Source: an uncultured Collinsella sp. (GTDB lineage: Bacteria; Actinomycetota; Coriobacteriia; Coriobacteriales; Coriobacteriaceae). Taken from it: 7,749 bases of DNA. The notes beneath the pieces are model-generated. The model was not told where the DNA came from, searched no databases, and saw nothing but the letters and a program-made list of their open reading frames with translations. The position numbers and the translations under genes were made by a program. This document shows positions 6,822 to 7,749 of the stretch, piece after piece. The stretch spans positions 1-7,749 of the forward strand of contig CABUWD010000095.1 in assembly GCA_902495155.1 (NCBI GenBank), given 5' to 3'. The first letter of the stretch is position 1; each line of letters begins with the position of its first letter.

Positions 6822-6822
6822 G

Positions 6823-6866
6823 AGAAAGACAGCGCTGCAGGAAACGATCCGCAGCGCTGTCTTTCT
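6823..6866. terminator. Bidirectional terminator between the hydrolase gene and proB
   Basis: A perfect 16-bp stem (6823-6838 / 6851-6866) with a 12-base loop contains GACAGCGCTGC and its complement. On the plus strand it runs out through CTTTCTTTAT; on the minus strand through CTTTCTC. It begins directly after the proB stop codon and lies 55 bases past the hydrolase stop, so it can serve both convergent genes. Confidence 0.85.
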
Positions 6867-7749
6867 TTATGCAAATACGATCAAGTTATCCCTGTGTATC
6901 GCCGGCTTCTCGGCCAGGTTAGCGAGCAGGCGGTTGCTGGCGATCTGGTCCTGGCGGCGGCCGGCTGCAAGCTCCAGCACGTCCGAATCGGCCTCGGCGA
7001 TACCGCGGGCGACGACCATACCGCTCGGATCGCACACATCGAGCACATCGCCCTCGGCAAACTGGCCATCGACCTCGCGAATACCCACCGCAAGCAGGGA
7101 AGAGCCACGGCTGACCAGCGCCTTCGCAGCACCGTCATCAACCGTCACCGAGCCGTGGGCCTTGTCGCCCAGCGCGATCCACAGTTTGCGGGGTGCGATG
7201 TCCAGGCGCTCCGCCGGCGGATCGAACAGGGTTCCCACGCTCTCGCCGCGGGCGAGACGCACGAGGGCATCGGGCTCCTCGCCCGAGCAAATCACGCTCT
7301 GAATACCCGCCGTCATCAGGATGCGGCTCGAGCGAATCTTGGTGATCATGCCGCCCGTGCCCACCGAAGTCGAAGAATCGCCTGCCGAGGCGATAATCTT
7401 GGCATCGATCTTATGCACGACCGGGACGAACTCGGCCGTGGGGTCCTCGTGCGGATTGGCGGTATAGAGGCCATCGATGTCCGAGAGCGTCACGCACAGA
7501 TCGGCAGAAACCAGGCAGCTCACGAGCGCCGCCAGCGTGTCGTTGTCGCCAAACTTGATCTCGTCGACGGTGACGGTATCGTTCTCGTTGACGACCGGCA
7601 CCACGCCCAGCTCCACCAGGCGCAGCAGGGCGTCGCGTGCATGCAGGTAGGACGTGCGGCGGGCCGTGTCGTGGCGCGTGAGCAGTACGAGCGAGGTGAG
7701 CAGGTCGCGCGCATGGAACTCCTCGTCGTAGGCCGACGAGATGATGCAC
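6867..7749 (-). CDS. proB: Glutamate 5-kinase, 3' part (5' end outside the window)
   Basis: First enzyme of proline synthesis: ATP-dependent phosphorylation of glutamate to glutamyl-5-phosphate, normally inhibited by proline. The frame is open to the window edge, giving the last 293 residues; about 75-85 N-terminal residues with the first phosphate-binding loop are missing. A GTG at 7616 inside the frame is not the start, because upstream codons continue the family sequence (SYLHARDALLRLVELGVVP). Kinase-domain landmarks: VPVVNENDTV, IKFGDNDTLAALVS, LSDIDGLYTANP and VGTGGMITKI. A C-terminal PUA domain follows, starting near RKLWIALGDKAHGSVTVDDGAAKAL. Both domains are intact as far as visible. 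Stop TAA at 6867-6869, directly followed by the terminator stem. It shares strand with proA but is separated from it by an opposite-strand hydrolase gene. Confidence 0.96.
   Translation of the reverse strand, partial: CIISSAYDEEFHARDLLTSLVLLTRHDTARRTSYLHARDALLRLVELGVVPVVNENDTVTVDEIKFGDNDTLAALVSCLVSADLCVTLSDIDGLYTANPHEDPTAEFVPVVHKIDAKIIASAGDSSTSVGTGGMITKIRSSRILMTAGIQSVICSGEEPDALVRLARGESVGTLFDPPAERLDIAPRKLWIALGDKAHGSVTVDDGAAKALVSRGSSLLAVGIREVDGQFAEGDVLDVCDPSGMVVARGIAEADSDVLELAAGRRQDQIASNRLLANLAEKPAIHRDNLIVFA

Noticed and set aside
6771..6923. Short frame starting at GTG 6785 with AAGGAG 8 bases upstream
   Set aside because: It reads through the repeat and the strong terminator hairpin and then antisense to the end of proB. 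The Shine-Dalgarno-like string is probably chance next to the hydrolase stop.
1..7749. CRISPR array, tRNA, rRNA, phage or toxin-antitoxin genes
   Set aside because: No regularly spaced repeats, cloverleaf, rRNA-like segment or recognisable small gene pair was seen on either strand.

Overview
The window is a GC-rich (roughly 60% by eye) bacterial chromosomal segment with dense housekeeping genes. The gene content (argS, a CarD/CdnL-family regulator, an HD-domain protein, proA, an S33 prolyl aminopeptidase-like hydrolase and proB), the codon bias and the intergenic GGGGACAGGCACC-type palindromes fit an actinobacterium of the Coriobacteriia. A Collinsella-like gut organism is my best guess; that is recognition from memory, not a database result.

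Layout from left to right. Positions 1-409 carry no convincing gene. They are visibly more AT-rich and hold a 27-bp inverted repeat (214-240 / 337-363, one mismatch). A strong intrinsic terminator (410-441) closes argS, which runs leftward (489-2342). A 342-bp divergent regulatory region (2343-2684) separates argS from carD (2685-3170, rightward). carD ends in a perfect 16-bp hairpin. An HD-domain phosphohydrolase-like gene (3279-3878) follows and ends in a second hairpin sharing 34 identical bases with the first. That second hairpin also lies just past the end of proA (3950-5236, leftward). A 112-bp divergent gap then leads to a prolyl aminopeptidase-like alpha/beta hydrolase (5349-6767, rightward). 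This faces the 3' part of proB (6867 to the right edge, leftward, 5' end outside the window), with a bidirectional terminator and a GTGCCGGCAC repeat between them.

Biology. proB and proA encode the first two enzymes of proline synthesis from glutamate, and they usually sit side by side. Here they share a strand but are separated by an opposite-strand gene whose family releases N-terminal proline from peptides, so proline synthesis and proline salvage sit together. argS charges tRNA-Arg, and the CarD-like protein is expected to bind RNA polymerase and set initiation at stable-RNA promoters. No CRISPR array, tRNA, rRNA, insertion sequence or new defence system is visible. The most unusual material is intergenic: a family of palindromic repeats that also act as terminators, the long inverted repeat on the left, and an over-represented octamer TGCATAAA found only in or at the edges of intergenic DNA.
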